Source of the DNA: Ferrimonas balearica DSM 9799 | GTDB taxonomy: Bacteria > Pseudomonadota > Gammaproteobacteria > Enterobacterales > Shewanellaceae | Length of the DNA stretch: 64,000 bases | Reading direction: 5' to 3' | Assembly: GCF_000148645.1 (NCBI RefSeq) | Contig: NC_014541.1 | Coordinates: forward strand, 1,116,001 to 1,180,000 | Shown: piece by piece, positions 17,695 through 27,205 of the stretch | How the letters are laid out: every line of letters starts with the position of its first letter | Numbering within the stretch: the first letter of the stretch is position 1 | Position numbers and translations under genes: made by a program | The notes under the pieces: model-generated | Database searches by the model: none | The model's input: the letters and a program-made list of their open reading frames with translations, nothing else | Told to the model about the DNA's origin: nothing

Positions 17695-17729
17695 TTGCTA
17701 AGACCATTTGGCTCGCTACAATGAGCCAA
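17695..17729 (+). promoter_or_regulatory. Sigma70-like flrA promoter with palindrome over the -10
   Basis: TTGCTA (17695-17700), 16-base spacer, TACAAT (17717-17722). The -10 sits in the 8-base gap of a perfect inverted repeat TTGGCTC (17708-17714) / GAGCCAA (17723-17729). This is the expected arrangement for an operator bound by a dimeric repressor. The regulator is unknown. Confidence 0.6.
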
Positions 17730-17791
17730 GCTAACTCGCATTCGAAGGCGGGAGAAACCCGTCCGACACCCACTCATCAATAATAAGAGAC

Positions 17792-17842
17792 ATGACCTGG
17801 GCGAAAGGACTTAACCCCGGTAAGCGTAACCATGCAGATTGA
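17792..17842 (+). CDS. Possible 16-codon leader ORF overlapping flrA start
   Basis: ATG 17792 opens a 16-codon frame (MTWAKGLNPGKRNHAD) that ends with TGA at 17840-17842, 11 bases inside flrA in another frame. An AGAGA ribosome-like site precedes it, while flrA itself has only GGTAAG. It could couple or limit flrA translation. It may equally be chance. Confidence 0.3.
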   Translation: MTWAKGLNPGKRNHAD

Positions 17843-19256
17843 TCAGCGCATATTGCTTGTAGACAGCGACGACGCACGCCGCCAAAAGCTCAGCTATTTG
17901 CTTGAGTTTCTTGGGGAACCGGTGGAGCATGCCGACTTTTCGGCTCTGGGCGATCGTCTGGTCACCGAGCGCTTTCGGTCCGTGATTATCGGTGGTGATG
18001 CTCACCCTGATCTCGACTCTCTTCTGAAGCGCAACTCTCGCCAACCTTTTCTTACCCTGGGCAATCTTGCCCCGGTTCAGCCCAACCTTGTTGGGCAACT
18101 TGATGAACCCTTTGCTTACGCGCAAATCACCGAACTGCTGCACTACTGCCAGGTGTACCAGCGGGTGCGCTACGAAGTGGCCCCGACCAGCCCCAACCAA
18201 ACCAAGCTGTTCCGCTCGCTGGTTGGGCGCAGTGAAGCGATCTCACAGGTTCGTCATCTGCTGGCGCAGGTGGCGGAAACCGATGCCAGCGTGCTGGTGA
18301 CCGGTGAGTCCGGCACCGGCAAAGAGGTGGTGGCGCGTAACATCCACTACCTCTCCAGCCATCGTGATGGCCCCTTTATCCCGGTCAACTGCGGTGCCAT
18401 TCCGCCAGACCTGCTGGAGAGCGAACTGTTTGGCCATGAGAAGGGCGCTTTCACCGGTGCCGTGGCCACCCGCAAAGGCCGCTTTGAGCTGGCCGATGGC
18501 GGCACCCTGTTCCTCGACGAGATTGGTGACATGCCGCCGCACATGCAGGTGAAGATCCTGCGGGTGCTGCAGGAACGCTGCTTTGAACGGGTCGGTGGCA
18601 ACAAATCGATTCAGGCCAATGTCCGCATCGTGGCGGCCACCCACCGTGATCTGGAGAAGATGATCGACGAGGGCGAGTTCCGCGAAGATCTCTATTACCG
18701 TCTTAACGTTTTCCCCATTGAGATGCCGTCGCTGCGTGACCGTGCCGAGGACATCCCGCTGCTGCTGAATGAACTGGTCAGCCGCATCGAAGGGGAGGGC
18801 AAGGGCACCGTACGCTTTACCAAGCGGGCCATAGACTCTCTGGTGGAGCACCCCTGGTCCGGCAATGTGCGCGAGCTGTCCAATCTGGTGGAGCGGATGG
18901 TGATCCTGTTCCCCGGTGGCCTGGTGGACGTCAACGACCTCCCCAGCAAATACCGCCACGTGGAAGTGCCGGAGTTTACGCCCGAGTACCCGGAAGAGAT
19001 GCAGGAGCGCGATGCTTTGGCGGCACTGTTCAGCGGTGAAGAGCCGGTGGAGTTGCCTGAGCAGCGTTTCAACAACGAACTGCCGGAAGATGGTGTGAAC
19101 CTCAAAGATATGCTGGCCGAGCTGGAGGTGGATATGATCCGCCAGGCCCTCGACCAGGGTAACGGCGTGGTCGCCCGTGCAGCCGAACTGCTGGGGATGC
19201 GTCGCACCACCCTGGTGGAGAAGATGCGCAAATACGGTCTTTCCAAAGAGGGGTGA
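17832..19256 (+). CDS. flrA: Sigma54-dependent master flagellar regulator FlrA (FleQ-type)
   Basis: A 474-residue bacterial enhancer-binding protein. The N-terminal FleQ-type domain (residues 1-120) lacks a normal receiver phosphorylation site. The AAA+ domain carries Walker A GESGTGKE (158-165), the sigma54-contact loop GAFTGA (205-210), GGTLFLDEIGD and RxDLYYRLNVFP. A Fis-type helix-turn-helix ends the protein (ARAAELLGMRRTTLVEKM). It switches on class II flagellar genes from sigma54 promoters, in particular the -24/-12 sites at 19294, 21768, 27730 and 34946. FleQ homologues also bind cyclic di-GMP; whether this one does is not visible. Confidence 0.95.
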   Translation: MQIDQRILLVDSDDARRQKLSYLLEFLGEPVEHADFSALGDRLVTERFRSVIIGGDAHPDLDSLLKRNSRQPFLTLGNLAPVQPNLVGQLDEPFAYAQITELLHYCQVYQRVRYEVAPTSPNQTKLFRSLVGRSEAISQVRHLLAQVAETDASVLVTGESGTGKEVVARNIHYLSSHRDGPFIPVNCGAIPPDLLESELFGHEKGAFTGAVATRKGRFELADGGTLFLDEIGDMPPHMQVKILRVLQERCFERVGGNKSIQANVRIVAATHRDLEKMIDEGEFREDLYYRLNVFPIEMPSLRDRAEDIPLLLNELVSRIEGEGKGTVRFTKRAIDSLVEHPWSGNVRELSNLVERMVILFPGGLVDVNDLPSKYRHVEVPEFTPEYPEEMQERDALAALFSGEEPVELPEQRFNNELPEDGVNLKDMLAELEVDMIRQALDQGNGVVARAAELLGMRRTTLVEKMRKYGLSKEG

Positions 19257-19293
19257 GCCGTCCGGCTTGCCCCCCGCTCTCCTTTTTCCCTTC

Positions 19294-19309
19294 TGGTACA
19301 AAAGCTGCA
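19294..19309 (+). promoter_or_regulatory. Sigma54 promoter of flrBC
   Basis: TGGTACAAAAGCTGCA has GG and GC at the exact -24/-12 spacing of sigma54 promoters, 51 bases before flrB. It fits FlrA-dependent control of flrBC as in Vibrio. Confidence 0.78.
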
Positions 19310-19360
19310 TCACCTTGCAGAACCAATGGAATAACAGCGTTTTTTTGACGGACGGTCTGC

Positions 19361-20392
19361 ATGTCGCAAGCCCTTGCGGAGCCACAACTTGATGATGCCC
19401 AGCGCGCAGCCAGCCGCTTAAACCACCTGATGCAACTGCTGCCAGCCGGTCTGGTGGTGTTGGACGATGGCGGGGTGGTGGTGGAAGCCAACCCCCAGGC
19501 CATTGAGCTGCTGGGTGAGCCCCTGCTGGGGCAACCCTGGCGCTCGGTGATTGGCCGTGCGTTTGCCCCCCAGGCCGATGATGGTCACGAGATCTCCCTG
19601 CGCAATGGTCGCCGGGTCCGTCTCGCCACCCGGGCGCTGGACCCGGAACCGGGCCAACTGCTGATGCTGACCGACCTGACCGAAACCCGCCAACTGCAGC
19701 AAAACCTGTCCCATATGCAGCGCCTGTCGGCTTTGGGCCGCATGGCGGCCTCACTGGCACACCAGATCCGCACGCCGCTCTCTGCCGCTTTGTTGTACGC
19801 CGCCAACCTGGGCAATCGTAATCTCGACGAAGCGGGCCGGGCGCGCTTTCAGGACAAACTGATGGCCCGGCTGGGAGAGCTGGAGCAGCGGGTGAACGAC
19901 TTGCTGCTGTTTGCCCGTGGCGGCCACACCCAGGCCCAACAGAAGGTCAGTGCCGAGGCTTTGTGCCAGCAACTGGCCACCAGCTGTGAAGCGGCTCTGG
20001 AGCGACGTCAGGCCCGTTTTGACTGGCAGTGTGATGAAGCGCTCCAGCTGCAGGCCAATCCGGATGCGCTGGTCAGCGGCCTGCAAAATCTGGTCAATAA
20101 CGCGCTCGAGGCCGGCGCCACTGCGCTGCGCCTGCACGCCCGTCCCCAGGGCGAATTCCTGGCGCTGACCCTGATGGACAACGGCAAGGGCATGAGTGCC
20201 GAACAACAAGCCCAGGTGATGACCCCTTTCTTTACCACCAAGGCCAATGGTACGGGCCTTGGACTGGCCGTGGTGCAATCGGTATGCCGGGCCCACGGTG
20301 GCCGGCTGGAACTGCAATCGGTGCCCGAGCAGGGCAGCGCCTTTACCCTGATTCTGCCGCGTCTGCATGATAAGGACATGAGCGATGACTAA
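19361..20392 (+). CDS. flrB: Flagellar sensor histidine kinase FlrB
   Basis: This 343-residue soluble kinase has a PAS-like domain (about 25-125, LPAGLVVLDDGGVVVEANPQ) and a phospho-acceptor His134 in SLAHQIRTPLSAAL. The ATP-binding domain follows, with N-box NALEAGATALRL, MDNGKGM and GTGLGLAVVQSV. No membrane segment is present, so it senses a cytosolic state. It phosphorylates FlrC and overlaps flrC by 8 bases. Confidence 0.93.
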   Translation: MSQALAEPQLDDAQRAASRLNHLMQLLPAGLVVLDDGGVVVEANPQAIELLGEPLLGQPWRSVIGRAFAPQADDGHEISLRNGRRVRLATRALDPEPGQLLMLTDLTETRQLQQNLSHMQRLSALGRMAASLAHQIRTPLSAALLYAANLGNRNLDEAGRARFQDKLMARLGELEQRVNDLLLFARGGHTQAQQKVSAEALCQQLATSCEAALERRQARFDWQCDEALQLQANPDALVSGLQNLVNNALEAGATALRLHARPQGEFLALTLMDNGKGMSAEQQAQVMTPFFTTKANGTGLGLAVVQSVCRAHGGRLELQSVPEQGSAFTLILPRLHDKDMSDD

Positions 20393-21737
20393 ACCCCTCA
20401 TTCTGGTGGTCGAAGACGACCTGGGCCTGCGCGAAGCGCTGGTGGATACCTTGTTGCTGGGCGGCTACCGCTGTGTGGAAGCGGGCAATGGTGACGAAGC
20501 CCTGGTGCAGCTGAACCAGCATCCGGTGGCGCTGATGATCTCCGACGTGCAGATGGCCGGCATGGATGGTATGACCCTGCTGAAAACCGTGCGTGCCCAG
20601 AACAGCCGCCTGCCGATCCTGCTGATGACCGCCTACGGCAGCATTGATGCTGCGGTGGAAGCGATGCGCTATGGCGCCAACGATTATCTGGCCAAGCCCT
20701 TCGCCCCTCAGGTGCTGCTCGATCAGATCAGCCGTTACCTGCAGGCTGAGCCGCCCTCCGGCGATGATCCGGTGGTGGGCGATGTGCAAAGCCAACAGAT
20801 GCTCGACCTGGCCGCCCGGGTGGCGCAGTCCGATGCCTCGGTGATGGTGCTGGGCCCCAGTGGCTCAGGCAAAGAGGTGCTGGCCCGCTTTATCCACGCC
20901 CGCTCGGCCCGCCGGGGCAAACCCTTTATCGCCCTGAACTGCGCCGCCATTCCGGAGAACATGCTGGAAGCGACCCTGTTCGGCTATGAGAAGGGCGCCT
21001 TTACCGGCGCGGTACAGGCGTGTCCCGGTAAGTTTGAACAAGCGCAGGGCGGCACCATTCTGCTGGATGAGATCACTGAGATGGATCTCAACCTGCAGGC
21101 CAAACTGCTGCGGGTCTTGCAGGAGCGCGAAGTGGAACGTCTGGGCGGGCGCAAAACCCTGTCTCTGGATGTTCGGGTGCTGGCGACCTCCAACCGGGAT
21201 CTGAGACTGGCGGTGGAGGAAGGACGTTTCCGCGAAGACCTCTACTACCGGCTCAACGTCTTCCCCCTGACCTGGCTGCCGCTGGCACAACGGCCCGGCG
21301 ATATCCTGCCTCTGGCGGAACATCTGCTGGCTCGTCACGCCAGCCGCGCCGGACGGGCGGTACCGGTACTCAGCGCGGATGCCCGCAGTAAACTGCTGGC
21401 GCACCCCTGGCCCGGTAACGTGCGGGAGTTGGACAACGTGATTCAGCGCGCCCTGATCCTGTGTCAGGGCGACAGCCTGTCGGAGATGGACCTGTTTCTC
21501 GACGGGCAGGCCGGGGTGCCGACGGTCAGCGTCGCCGTGAGCACACCGAAAGCACCGCAGGCGGTGGCGGAAGACCTGGGCAGCGAGCTGAAGCATCAGG
21601 AGTTCCAAATCATTCTGGATGCGCTGGCGGCGTGCCAGGGCAGCCGTAAAGCGGTGGCCGAGCGACTGGGCCTGAGCCCGCGAACCCTGCGATATAAGTT
21701 GGCGAAGATGCGGGAAGCGGGCATTGCCCTGCCCTAA
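20385..21737 (+). CDS. flrC: Sigma54-dependent response regulator FlrC
   Basis: This 450-residue NtrC-type regulator has a receiver domain (1-120) with the phospho-acceptor Asp54 in ISDVQMAGMDG. The AAA+ domain has Walker A GPSGSGKE, GAFTGA (about 204-209) and GGTILLDEITEM. The Fis-type C terminus has SRKAVAERLGLSPRTLRYKL. With FlrB it drives class III genes (basal body and hook). The next gene, fliE, has a sigma54 promoter 30 bases after this stop codon. Confidence 0.95.
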   Translation: MTKPLILVVEDDLGLREALVDTLLLGGYRCVEAGNGDEALVQLNQHPVALMISDVQMAGMDGMTLLKTVRAQNSRLPILLMTAYGSIDAAVEAMRYGANDYLAKPFAPQVLLDQISRYLQAEPPSGDDPVVGDVQSQQMLDLAARVAQSDASVMVLGPSGSGKEVLARFIHARSARRGKPFIALNCAAIPENMLEATLFGYEKGAFTGAVQACPGKFEQAQGGTILLDEITEMDLNLQAKLLRVLQEREVERLGGRKTLSLDVRVLATSNRDLRLAVEEGRFREDLYYRLNVFPLTWLPLAQRPGDILPLAEHLLARHASRAGRAVPVLSADARSKLLAHPWPGNVRELDNVIQRALILCQGDSLSEMDLFLDGQAGVPTVSVAVSTPKAPQAVAEDLGSELKHQEFQIILDALAACQGSRKAVAERLGLSPRTLRYKLAKMREAGIALP

Positions 21738-21767
21738 GTCACGGGTTTGCCAGTAAATGTGCTGAAC

Positions 21768-21783
21768 TGGCAAGTGCCTTGCA
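21768..21783 (+). promoter_or_regulatory. Sigma54 promoter of fliEFGHIJ
   Basis: TGGCAAGTGCCTTGCA matches TGGCACG-N4-TTGCA with correct GG/GC spacing, 57 bases before fliE. An inverted repeat TTGCCAG (21747-21753) / CTGGCAA (21767-21773) overlaps the -24 box and may be a weak flrC terminator or a binding site. Confidence 0.88.
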
Positions 21784-21839
21784 TTACAATGCGGGGCACT
21801 CGCGCTCGTCAATGGTTTGACTGACACAAGGAAACGGTA

Positions 21840-22154
21840 ATGGAGATCGGAAATAATCCCCTGCTGGTGGAGATGCACAGCCTGGCCCGAGAGGCCGGCA
21901 GCAGCGCCGAACTGGCGCCGGTCAAGCCGCAACAGGATTTCTCATCTTTCCTGAGCAACGCCATTGATCACGTCAATGGTTTGCAGATGAACGCCAGTGA
22001 TATGGCCACCCGGCTTGAGCTGGGCGACAGCCGGGTGTCGCTGTCGGACACCATGATCGCCAAAGAGAAGGCGGGGGTCGCGTTTGAAGCGACCGTGCAG
22101 GTACGCAACAAGTTGGTCGAAGCGTACAAGGAAATCATGAATATGCCGGTGTAA
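21840..22154 (+). CDS. fliE: Flagellar hook-basal body protein FliE
   Basis: A 104-residue protein with the FliE C-terminal signature, SDTMIAKEKAGVAFEATVQVRNKLVEAYKEIMNMPV (only the pattern is cited here: it ends AYKEIMNMPV, residues 95-104). It joins the MS ring to the proximal rod and is the first exported rod component. It is the first gene after the sigma54 promoter at 21768. Length fits the family. Confidence 0.94.
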   Translation: MEIGNNPLLVEMHSLAREAGSSAELAPVKPQQDFSSFLSNAIDHVNGLQMNASDMATRLELGDSRVSLSDTMIAKEKAGVAFEATVQVRNKLVEAYKEIMNMPV

Positions 22155-22174
22155 CCGGCTTTTGAGGTAATGCG

Positions 22175-23926
22175 GTGGCTGAGGCGAACACGTCAACCGA
22201 ACTGATGCTCAACGACGGCGGCAATACCATGCCGGCCACCGTCGCGGGCGGTGCCAGTGGAAACACCGGTGGCGAGATCGAGGAGAACAAGGTTAGCCCG
22301 CTGTCCTCTTTCGGCAATATCGATGTGCTGCGTCAAATCAGCCTGATCCTGGCGCTGGCCATCAGCCTCGCCATAGCGGTATTCCTGATCATCTGGGCGC
22401 AGGAGCCCTCCTATCGCCCACTGGGCCAGATGGAAACCCAGGAGTTGATCGACACCCTGGATTTTCTGGACCAGCAGAAGCTGCCTTATCAGCTGAACGG
22501 CAACACCATCTCCGTGCCGGAAGATCGTTTTGCCGATATCCGCCTGATGCTCACCCGAAATGGTTTGGGCCCCGCCCGTCCCCAGCAGGATTTCCTGACT
22601 CAGGACAGCGGCTTTGGGGTTAGCCAGCGGATGGAGCAGGCCCGTCTTAAGCACAGCCAGGAGCAGACCCTGGCGTCCGCGGTTGAAGAGCTGCGCAGTG
22701 TGCAGCGCGCCCGGGTGATTCTGGCGCTGCCGCAGCAGAACGTGTTTGCCCGTCAACAACGCGAGCCCTCCGCCACGGTGGTGGTTACCCTCAATCGCGG
22801 TACCGAACTGCGCCAGTCCGAAGTGGATGCGGTGGTGGACATTGTGGCCTCCGCTGTACACGGTCTGAAACCGGCCCGGGTTACGGTGACTGACCAACAT
22901 GGCCGGCTGCTGAATTCCGGCAGCCAGGACGGCATCTCCGCCCAGGCCCGCCGCGAGCTGGAACTGCGCATTCAGCAGGAGCAGCTCTACCGTGAGAAGA
23001 TCGACAGCATCCTGATCCCGGTACTGGGCATTGGTCGCTACAGCGCCCAGGTGGACGTCACCATGGACTTCTCCGCGGTGGAAGAAACCTCACGTCGCTA
23101 CAACCCGGATATGCCTGCGGTGCGCAGCGAAATGCTGATCGAGGATAACCAGTCCGGCTCCGGTCCGGTCGGTATCCCCGGCGCACTGACCAACCAGCCC
23201 CCCATCGCCTCTGAGATCCCGCAGCAGGTGGAGGGCGCGGGTCAGGACGAGCGTCTGGCCTCCGGCCGCAACCGCAGCGAAGTGACCCGAAACTTTGAGC
23301 TGGACTCCACCATCAGTCACACCCGCCAACAGGTGGGTACCGTGCGTCGCGTCACCCTGTCGGTGGCGGTGGACCATAAGCCGGTGGCGGGCGCGGATGG
23401 CGCAACCACCATGGCACCGCTGTCTGAAACCGAGCTGGCCAGCATTCGCCGCCTGTTGATGGGCAGCGTCGGCTTTAACGCCGCCCGGGGTGACGTGCTG
23501 GAAGTGGTGTCGGTGCCGTTTGCTGATGATCTGGCGCTGGAGCCGCTCAATATCCCGATTTACGAGCAGGGCTGGTTCTGGCGCGCCGTGAAATGGTCGC
23601 TGGGGGCACTGGGCCTGCTGGTGCTGTTCCTGGTGGTGGTGCGTCCGATGGTGAAGCGCCTGCTCAATCCGAATGAAGGCAAGGCCACCGAGGGTGCCAC
23701 CGGACCTGGTGGCGATCTGGCGGAGCTGGAAGACCAGTACGCCGCCGATACCCTGGGCCTGTTGAATACCGGCGACAGCGATTACTCCTATGCCGAAGAT
23801 GGCTCCATACTGCTGCCGGATCTGCATAAAGACGATGACATGCTGCGTGCCATTCGTGCCCTGGTGGCCAATGAGCCGGATCTCTCCACCCAAGTGATTA
23901 AGAGTTGGTTGAACGAAGATGGCTGA
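22175..23926 (+). CDS. fliF: Flagellar MS-ring protein FliF
   Basis: A 583-residue inner-membrane protein. The first membrane segment is at about 50-73 (LRQISLILALAISLAIAVFL). A large periplasmic ring-building region follows (QQNVFARQQREPSATVVVTL). The second membrane segment is at about 466-490, then a cytoplasmic tail ends in the FliG-binding helix (residues ~555-583). The start is a GTG at 22175 with GAGG seven bases upstream. It overlaps fliG by 8 bases. Confidence 0.96.
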   Translation: MAEANTSTELMLNDGGNTMPATVAGGASGNTGGEIEENKVSPLSSFGNIDVLRQISLILALAISLAIAVFLIIWAQEPSYRPLGQMETQELIDTLDFLDQQKLPYQLNGNTISVPEDRFADIRLMLTRNGLGPARPQQDFLTQDSGFGVSQRMEQARLKHSQEQTLASAVEELRSVQRARVILALPQQNVFARQQREPSATVVVTLNRGTELRQSEVDAVVDIVASAVHGLKPARVTVTDQHGRLLNSGSQDGISAQARRELELRIQQEQLYREKIDSILIPVLGIGRYSAQVDVTMDFSAVEETSRRYNPDMPAVRSEMLIEDNQSGSGPVGIPGALTNQPPIASEIPQQVEGAGQDERLASGRNRSEVTRNFELDSTISHTRQQVGTVRRVTLSVAVDHKPVAGADGATTMAPLSETELASIRRLLMGSVGFNAARGDVLEVVSVPFADDLALEPLNIPIYEQGWFWRAVKWSLGALGLLVLFLVVVRPMVKRLLNPNEGKATEGATGPGGDLAELEDQYAADTLGLLNTGDSDYSYAEDGSILLPDLHKDDDMLRAIRALVANEPDLSTQVIKSWLNEDG

Positions 23927-24968
23927 GCAAGCACTGGCGAAAGCCCCGGCCCAGGCCAAAGCCTTTGATGTGGCCAAACTCAATGGCATTGAGAAGACCG
24001 CGATTCTGCTGCTCTCCCTGAGCGAGTCCGATGCGGCCCAGATCCTGAAAAACCTCGAGCCCAAGCAGGTGCAGAAGGTGGGGATGGCGATGGCGGGTAT
24101 GCGCGATTTCAGCCAGGAGAAGGTGTCGGCGGTACACCGCCTGTTTCTGGAGCAGATCAAGCAGTTCTCCTCCATCGGTCTGAACAGCGAAGATTTCGTC
24201 CGTAAAGCCCTGACCCATGCGCTGGGTGAGGATAAGGCCGGCAACCTGATTGAACAGATTGTGATGGGCCACGGCGCCAAAGGCCTCGACTCCCTCAAGT
24301 GGATGGACGCCCGTCAGGTGGCCAACATCATCCGCAACGAACACCCACAGATTCAAACCATCGTGTTGTCCTATCTGGAGCCGGATCAGGCGGCCCAGAT
24401 CCTCAGCCAGTTTACCGAGCGGGTCCGCCTCGACCTGATGCTGCGCATCGCCAACCTGGAAGAGGTGCAACCGGCGGCGCTGCAGGAGCTGAACGACATC
24501 ATGGAGAAGCAGTTCGCCGGCCAGTCGGGTGCTCAGGCGGCCAAGATGGGCGGCCTGAAAGCGGCGGCCAACATCATGAACTACATGGACACCGGCGTGG
24601 AAAGCATGCTGATGGAGTCCATCCGCGAAACCGACGAAGAGCTGGGCCAGCAGATTCAGGACCTGATGTTCGTGTTCGAAAACCTGGCCGATGTCGACGA
24701 CCGTGGCATCCAGGTGATTCTGCGCGAAGTGCAGCAGGATGTGCTTATCCGCGCCCTCAAAGGGGCCGACGATGCCCTGCGCGACAAGATTCTGGGCAAC
24801 ATGTCCAAGCGTCAGGCCGAACTGGTCCGCGACGACCTCGAAGCGATGGGCCCCATCCGCCTTTCGGAAGTGGAAGCGGCTCAGAAAGAGATCCTGGCCA
24901 TCGCCCGCAAACTGGCCGATGCCGGCGAAGTGATGCTGGGCGGTGGTGGCGGCGAAGAGTTCCTGTAA
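23919..24968 (+). CDS. fliG: Flagellar motor switch protein FliG
   Basis: A 349-residue rotor protein with the N-terminal FliF-binding domain (GIEKTAILLLSLSESDAAQI), a middle domain and the C-terminal stator-contact domain. The latter carries the charged helix LIRALKGADDALRDKIL with the conserved Arg/Asp residues needed for torque. It forms the switch complex with FliM and FliN, both encoded downstream. Confidence 0.97.
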   Translation: MAEQALAKAPAQAKAFDVAKLNGIEKTAILLLSLSESDAAQILKNLEPKQVQKVGMAMAGMRDFSQEKVSAVHRLFLEQIKQFSSIGLNSEDFVRKALTHALGEDKAGNLIEQIVMGHGAKGLDSLKWMDARQVANIIRNEHPQIQTIVLSYLEPDQAAQILSQFTERVRLDLMLRIANLEEVQPAALQELNDIMEKQFAGQSGAQAAKMGGLKAAANIMNYMDTGVESMLMESIRETDEELGQQIQDLMFVFENLADVDDRGIQVILREVQQDVLIRALKGADDALRDKILGNMSKRQAELVRDDLEAMGPIRLSEVEAAQKEILAIARKLADAGEVMLGGGGGEEFL

Positions 24969-24971
24969 TCG

Positions 24972-25871
24972 ATGAGCGACTCTTTGCGTCCCCGCATTCT
25001 GCGTGCCGGCCTGGTGGAGAGCCAGGACTGGTCACTGCCTGACGTGGCTGAGCCCGATGCGGCTCCGGCTGATACCGCACTGCACCGGCCGGTGCGTGCG
25101 CCTGAACTGGAGCCGGAGGAGGAAGCGCCTCCGCCACCCCCAACACTGGAAGAGATAGAGCGGATCCATGAAGAGGCCTACCAGGACGGCTTTGCTGAGG
25201 GCAAAGCGGCCGGGGAAGCCAAGGGGCTGGAGGAGGGCCGCCTGAAAGGCGCCGAGCAGGGGCATGCTGAGGGTTACCAACAGGGGCTGGAGCAGGGGCT
25301 GGAAGCGGGGCAGGCGGAAATTGCCGCCCGTTCAGCCCAGTGGGACCAGCTGCTGGGTGAGCTGATCGCCCCGCTGGAAGCGGTGGACGAGCAGGTGGAA
25401 CGCGAACTGGTGACCCTGGCGATGCGGTTGGCTCAGGCGGTGGTTCAGGTGGAGCTGAAAACCTCCCCCGATGCGGTGCTCGAAGCGCTGCGCCAGGGCA
25501 TTCAGGCCCTGCCATCCCAGCGTCAGCAGGTGTCGATCCAGGCCAACGAAAGTGACCGCGAGTTGATCGCCAACACCTTTGGTGAAGAGGCGATGAGCCA
25601 GCGCCAGTGGGAACTGGTGCTGGAACCCACCCTGTCGCCCGGCTCTCTGATACTGAATACCGAGCGAAGTGAAGTGCCGATGCTGGCGGATGACCGCTTG
25701 CGTAAGGTGCTGGAGAACTTCGCCCAACGCCCCCGTGATCCGGTGGACGAACCGGGCTATCCCCGTCCCACCCCTGCCGCCCCACAAGCCGAGGCGGCCC
25801 CCGAGGCGGAAGCGGCCCCTGAGGCGGCTCCCGCCACCGATGCCGAGGCCAACGATGAGCCTGCGCAGTGA
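24972..25871 (+). CDS. fliH: Flagellar assembly protein FliH
   Basis: A 299-residue protein with an acidic Pro/Glu-rich N terminus and a central glycine-spaced helix segment ([21 protein letters not shown]), the GxxxG-type repeats typical of FliH. A C-terminal ATPase-regulating domain follows (about 120-250). The last ~40 residues are a low-complexity Ala/Pro/Glu tail, longer than usual. It binds and restrains the FliI ATPase and overlaps fliI by 17 bases. Confidence 0.93.
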   Translation: MSDSLRPRILRAGLVESQDWSLPDVAEPDAAPADTALHRPVRAPELEPEEEAPPPPPTLEEIERIHEEAYQDGFAEGKAAGEAKGLEEGRLKGAEQGHAEGYQQGLEQGLEAGQAEIAARSAQWDQLLGELIAPLEAVDEQVERELVTLAMRLAQAVVQVELKTSPDAVLEALRQGIQALPSQRQQVSIQANESDRELIANTFGEEAMSQRQWELVLEPTLSPGSLILNTERSEVPMLADDRLRKVLENFAQRPRDPVDEPGYPRPTPAAPQAEAAPEAEAAPEAAPATDAEANDEPAQ

Positions 25872-27195
25872 ACGATTGCGCCGACGGGTACAGGCCTGGC
25901 ACAACAATGTGCAAAGCCTGGCCCCGGTGGCGTCCGGCCAGTTGTTGCGCGTCGTCGGGCTGACCCTGGAAGCGGTGGGTTGCCGTGCCCCGGTCGGCTC
26001 CCTTTGTCAGATTGAAACCCTCAATGGTCAGCTCACTGCGGAAGTGGTGGGCTTTGACGATCAGGTGCTCTACCTGATGCCGGTGGAGGAGCTTAAGGGC
26101 GTGCTGCCCGGCGCCCGGGTGACCCCGATGGGTCAGCGTCAGGGGCTGCCGGTTGGCCCGGAGTTGCTGGGCCGGGTGCTCGATGGCAATGGTGAGCCGC
26201 TCGATGGCCTGGGGCCGTTGGCCACCCGCGAACGGGCACCGCACCATGCCACCTTGTTGAACCCCATGGCCCGCCGTCCCATTCATCAGCCTATTGATGT
26301 GGGTGTCCGCACCATCAACGCCATGCTGACCGTGGGTGAAGGCCAGCGTATGGGCCTGTTTGCCGGCTCCGGCGTGGGCAAATCCGTTTTGCTGGGGATG
26401 ATGACCCGGGGCACCAATGCCGACGTCATCGTGGTGGGCCTGGTGGGGGAGCGGGGCCGTGAGGTTAAAGAGTTTATCGAGGAGATCCTCGGTCCCGAGG
26501 GGCGGGCTCGCTCCGTGGTGGTGGCGGCGCCCGCCGACACCAGCCCCCTGATGCGACTGCGCGCCTGCGAAACCGCAACCCGCATCGCCGAACACTTCCG
26601 CGACCAGGGCCGTAACGTCCTGCTGTTGATGGATTCCCTGACCCGCTACGCTCAGGCTCAGCGCGAGATCGCCCTGGCCATTGGCGAACCGCCGGCCACC
26701 AAGGGGTATCCGCCATCGGTATTTGCCCGTTTGCCCCAATTGGTTGAGCGCGCCGGTAATGGTGGCGTTGGCCAGGGCAGCATCACCGCGTTCTACACCG
26801 TACTCACTGAAGGGGATGACCAGCAGGATCCCATCGCCGATGCGGCGCGGGCCATTCTCGATGGCCATATCGTGCTGTCCCGGGCGCTGGCGGAAAGCGG
26901 CCACTACCCGGCCATCGACATCGAAGCGTCCATCAGCCGGGTGATGCCGATGGTGACCGAGCCGCTGCATCTCGAAGCGGCGCAGCTGATCAAGCAGCTC
27001 TGGTCCGCCTACCGCCAGAACCAGGATCTGATCGCCATCGGCGCCTACAGCGCCGGTTCTGATCCTCAGGTGGACAAAGCCATCGCCATGCAGCCGGCGT
27101 TTAATGCCTTCCTGCGCCAGGCGATGAAGACGCCGGTGGATTACGAACAGAGCCTGACCCAACTGGCCCGTCTGGCGGCTCAGTGCCGCAATTAG
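25855..27195 (+). CDS. fliI: Flagellum-specific ATPase FliI
   Basis: The protein is 446 residues from ATG 25855; the frame is open further upstream but that part overlaps fliH. It has an F1-beta-like ATPase core: Walker [10 protein letters not shown], the block [12 protein letters not shown], and Walker [21 protein letters not shown]. It energises and organises export of rod, hook and filament subunits at the membrane, with FliH and FliJ. Length fits the family. Confidence 0.96.
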   Translation: MSLRSERLRRRVQAWHNNVQSLAPVASGQLLRVVGLTLEAVGCRAPVGSLCQIETLNGQLTAEVVGFDDQVLYLMPVEELKGVLPGARVTPMGQRQGLPVGPELLGRVLDGNGEPLDGLGPLATRERAPHHATLLNPMARRPIHQPIDVGVRTINAMLTVGEGQRMGLFAGSGVGKSVLLGMMTRGTNADVIVVGLVGERGREVKEFIEEILGPEGRARSVVVAAPADTSPLMRLRACETATRIAEHFRDQGRNVLLLMDSLTRYAQAQREIALAIGEPPATKGYPPSVFARLPQLVERAGNGGVGQGSITAFYTVLTEGDDQQDPIADAARAILDGHIVLSRALAESGHYPAIDIEASISRVMPMVTEPLHLEAAQLIKQLWSAYRQNQDLIAIGAYSAGSDPQVDKAIAMQPAFNAFLRQAMKTPVDYEQSLTQLARLAAQCRN

Positions 27196-27205
27196 GTAAC
27201 GACCA

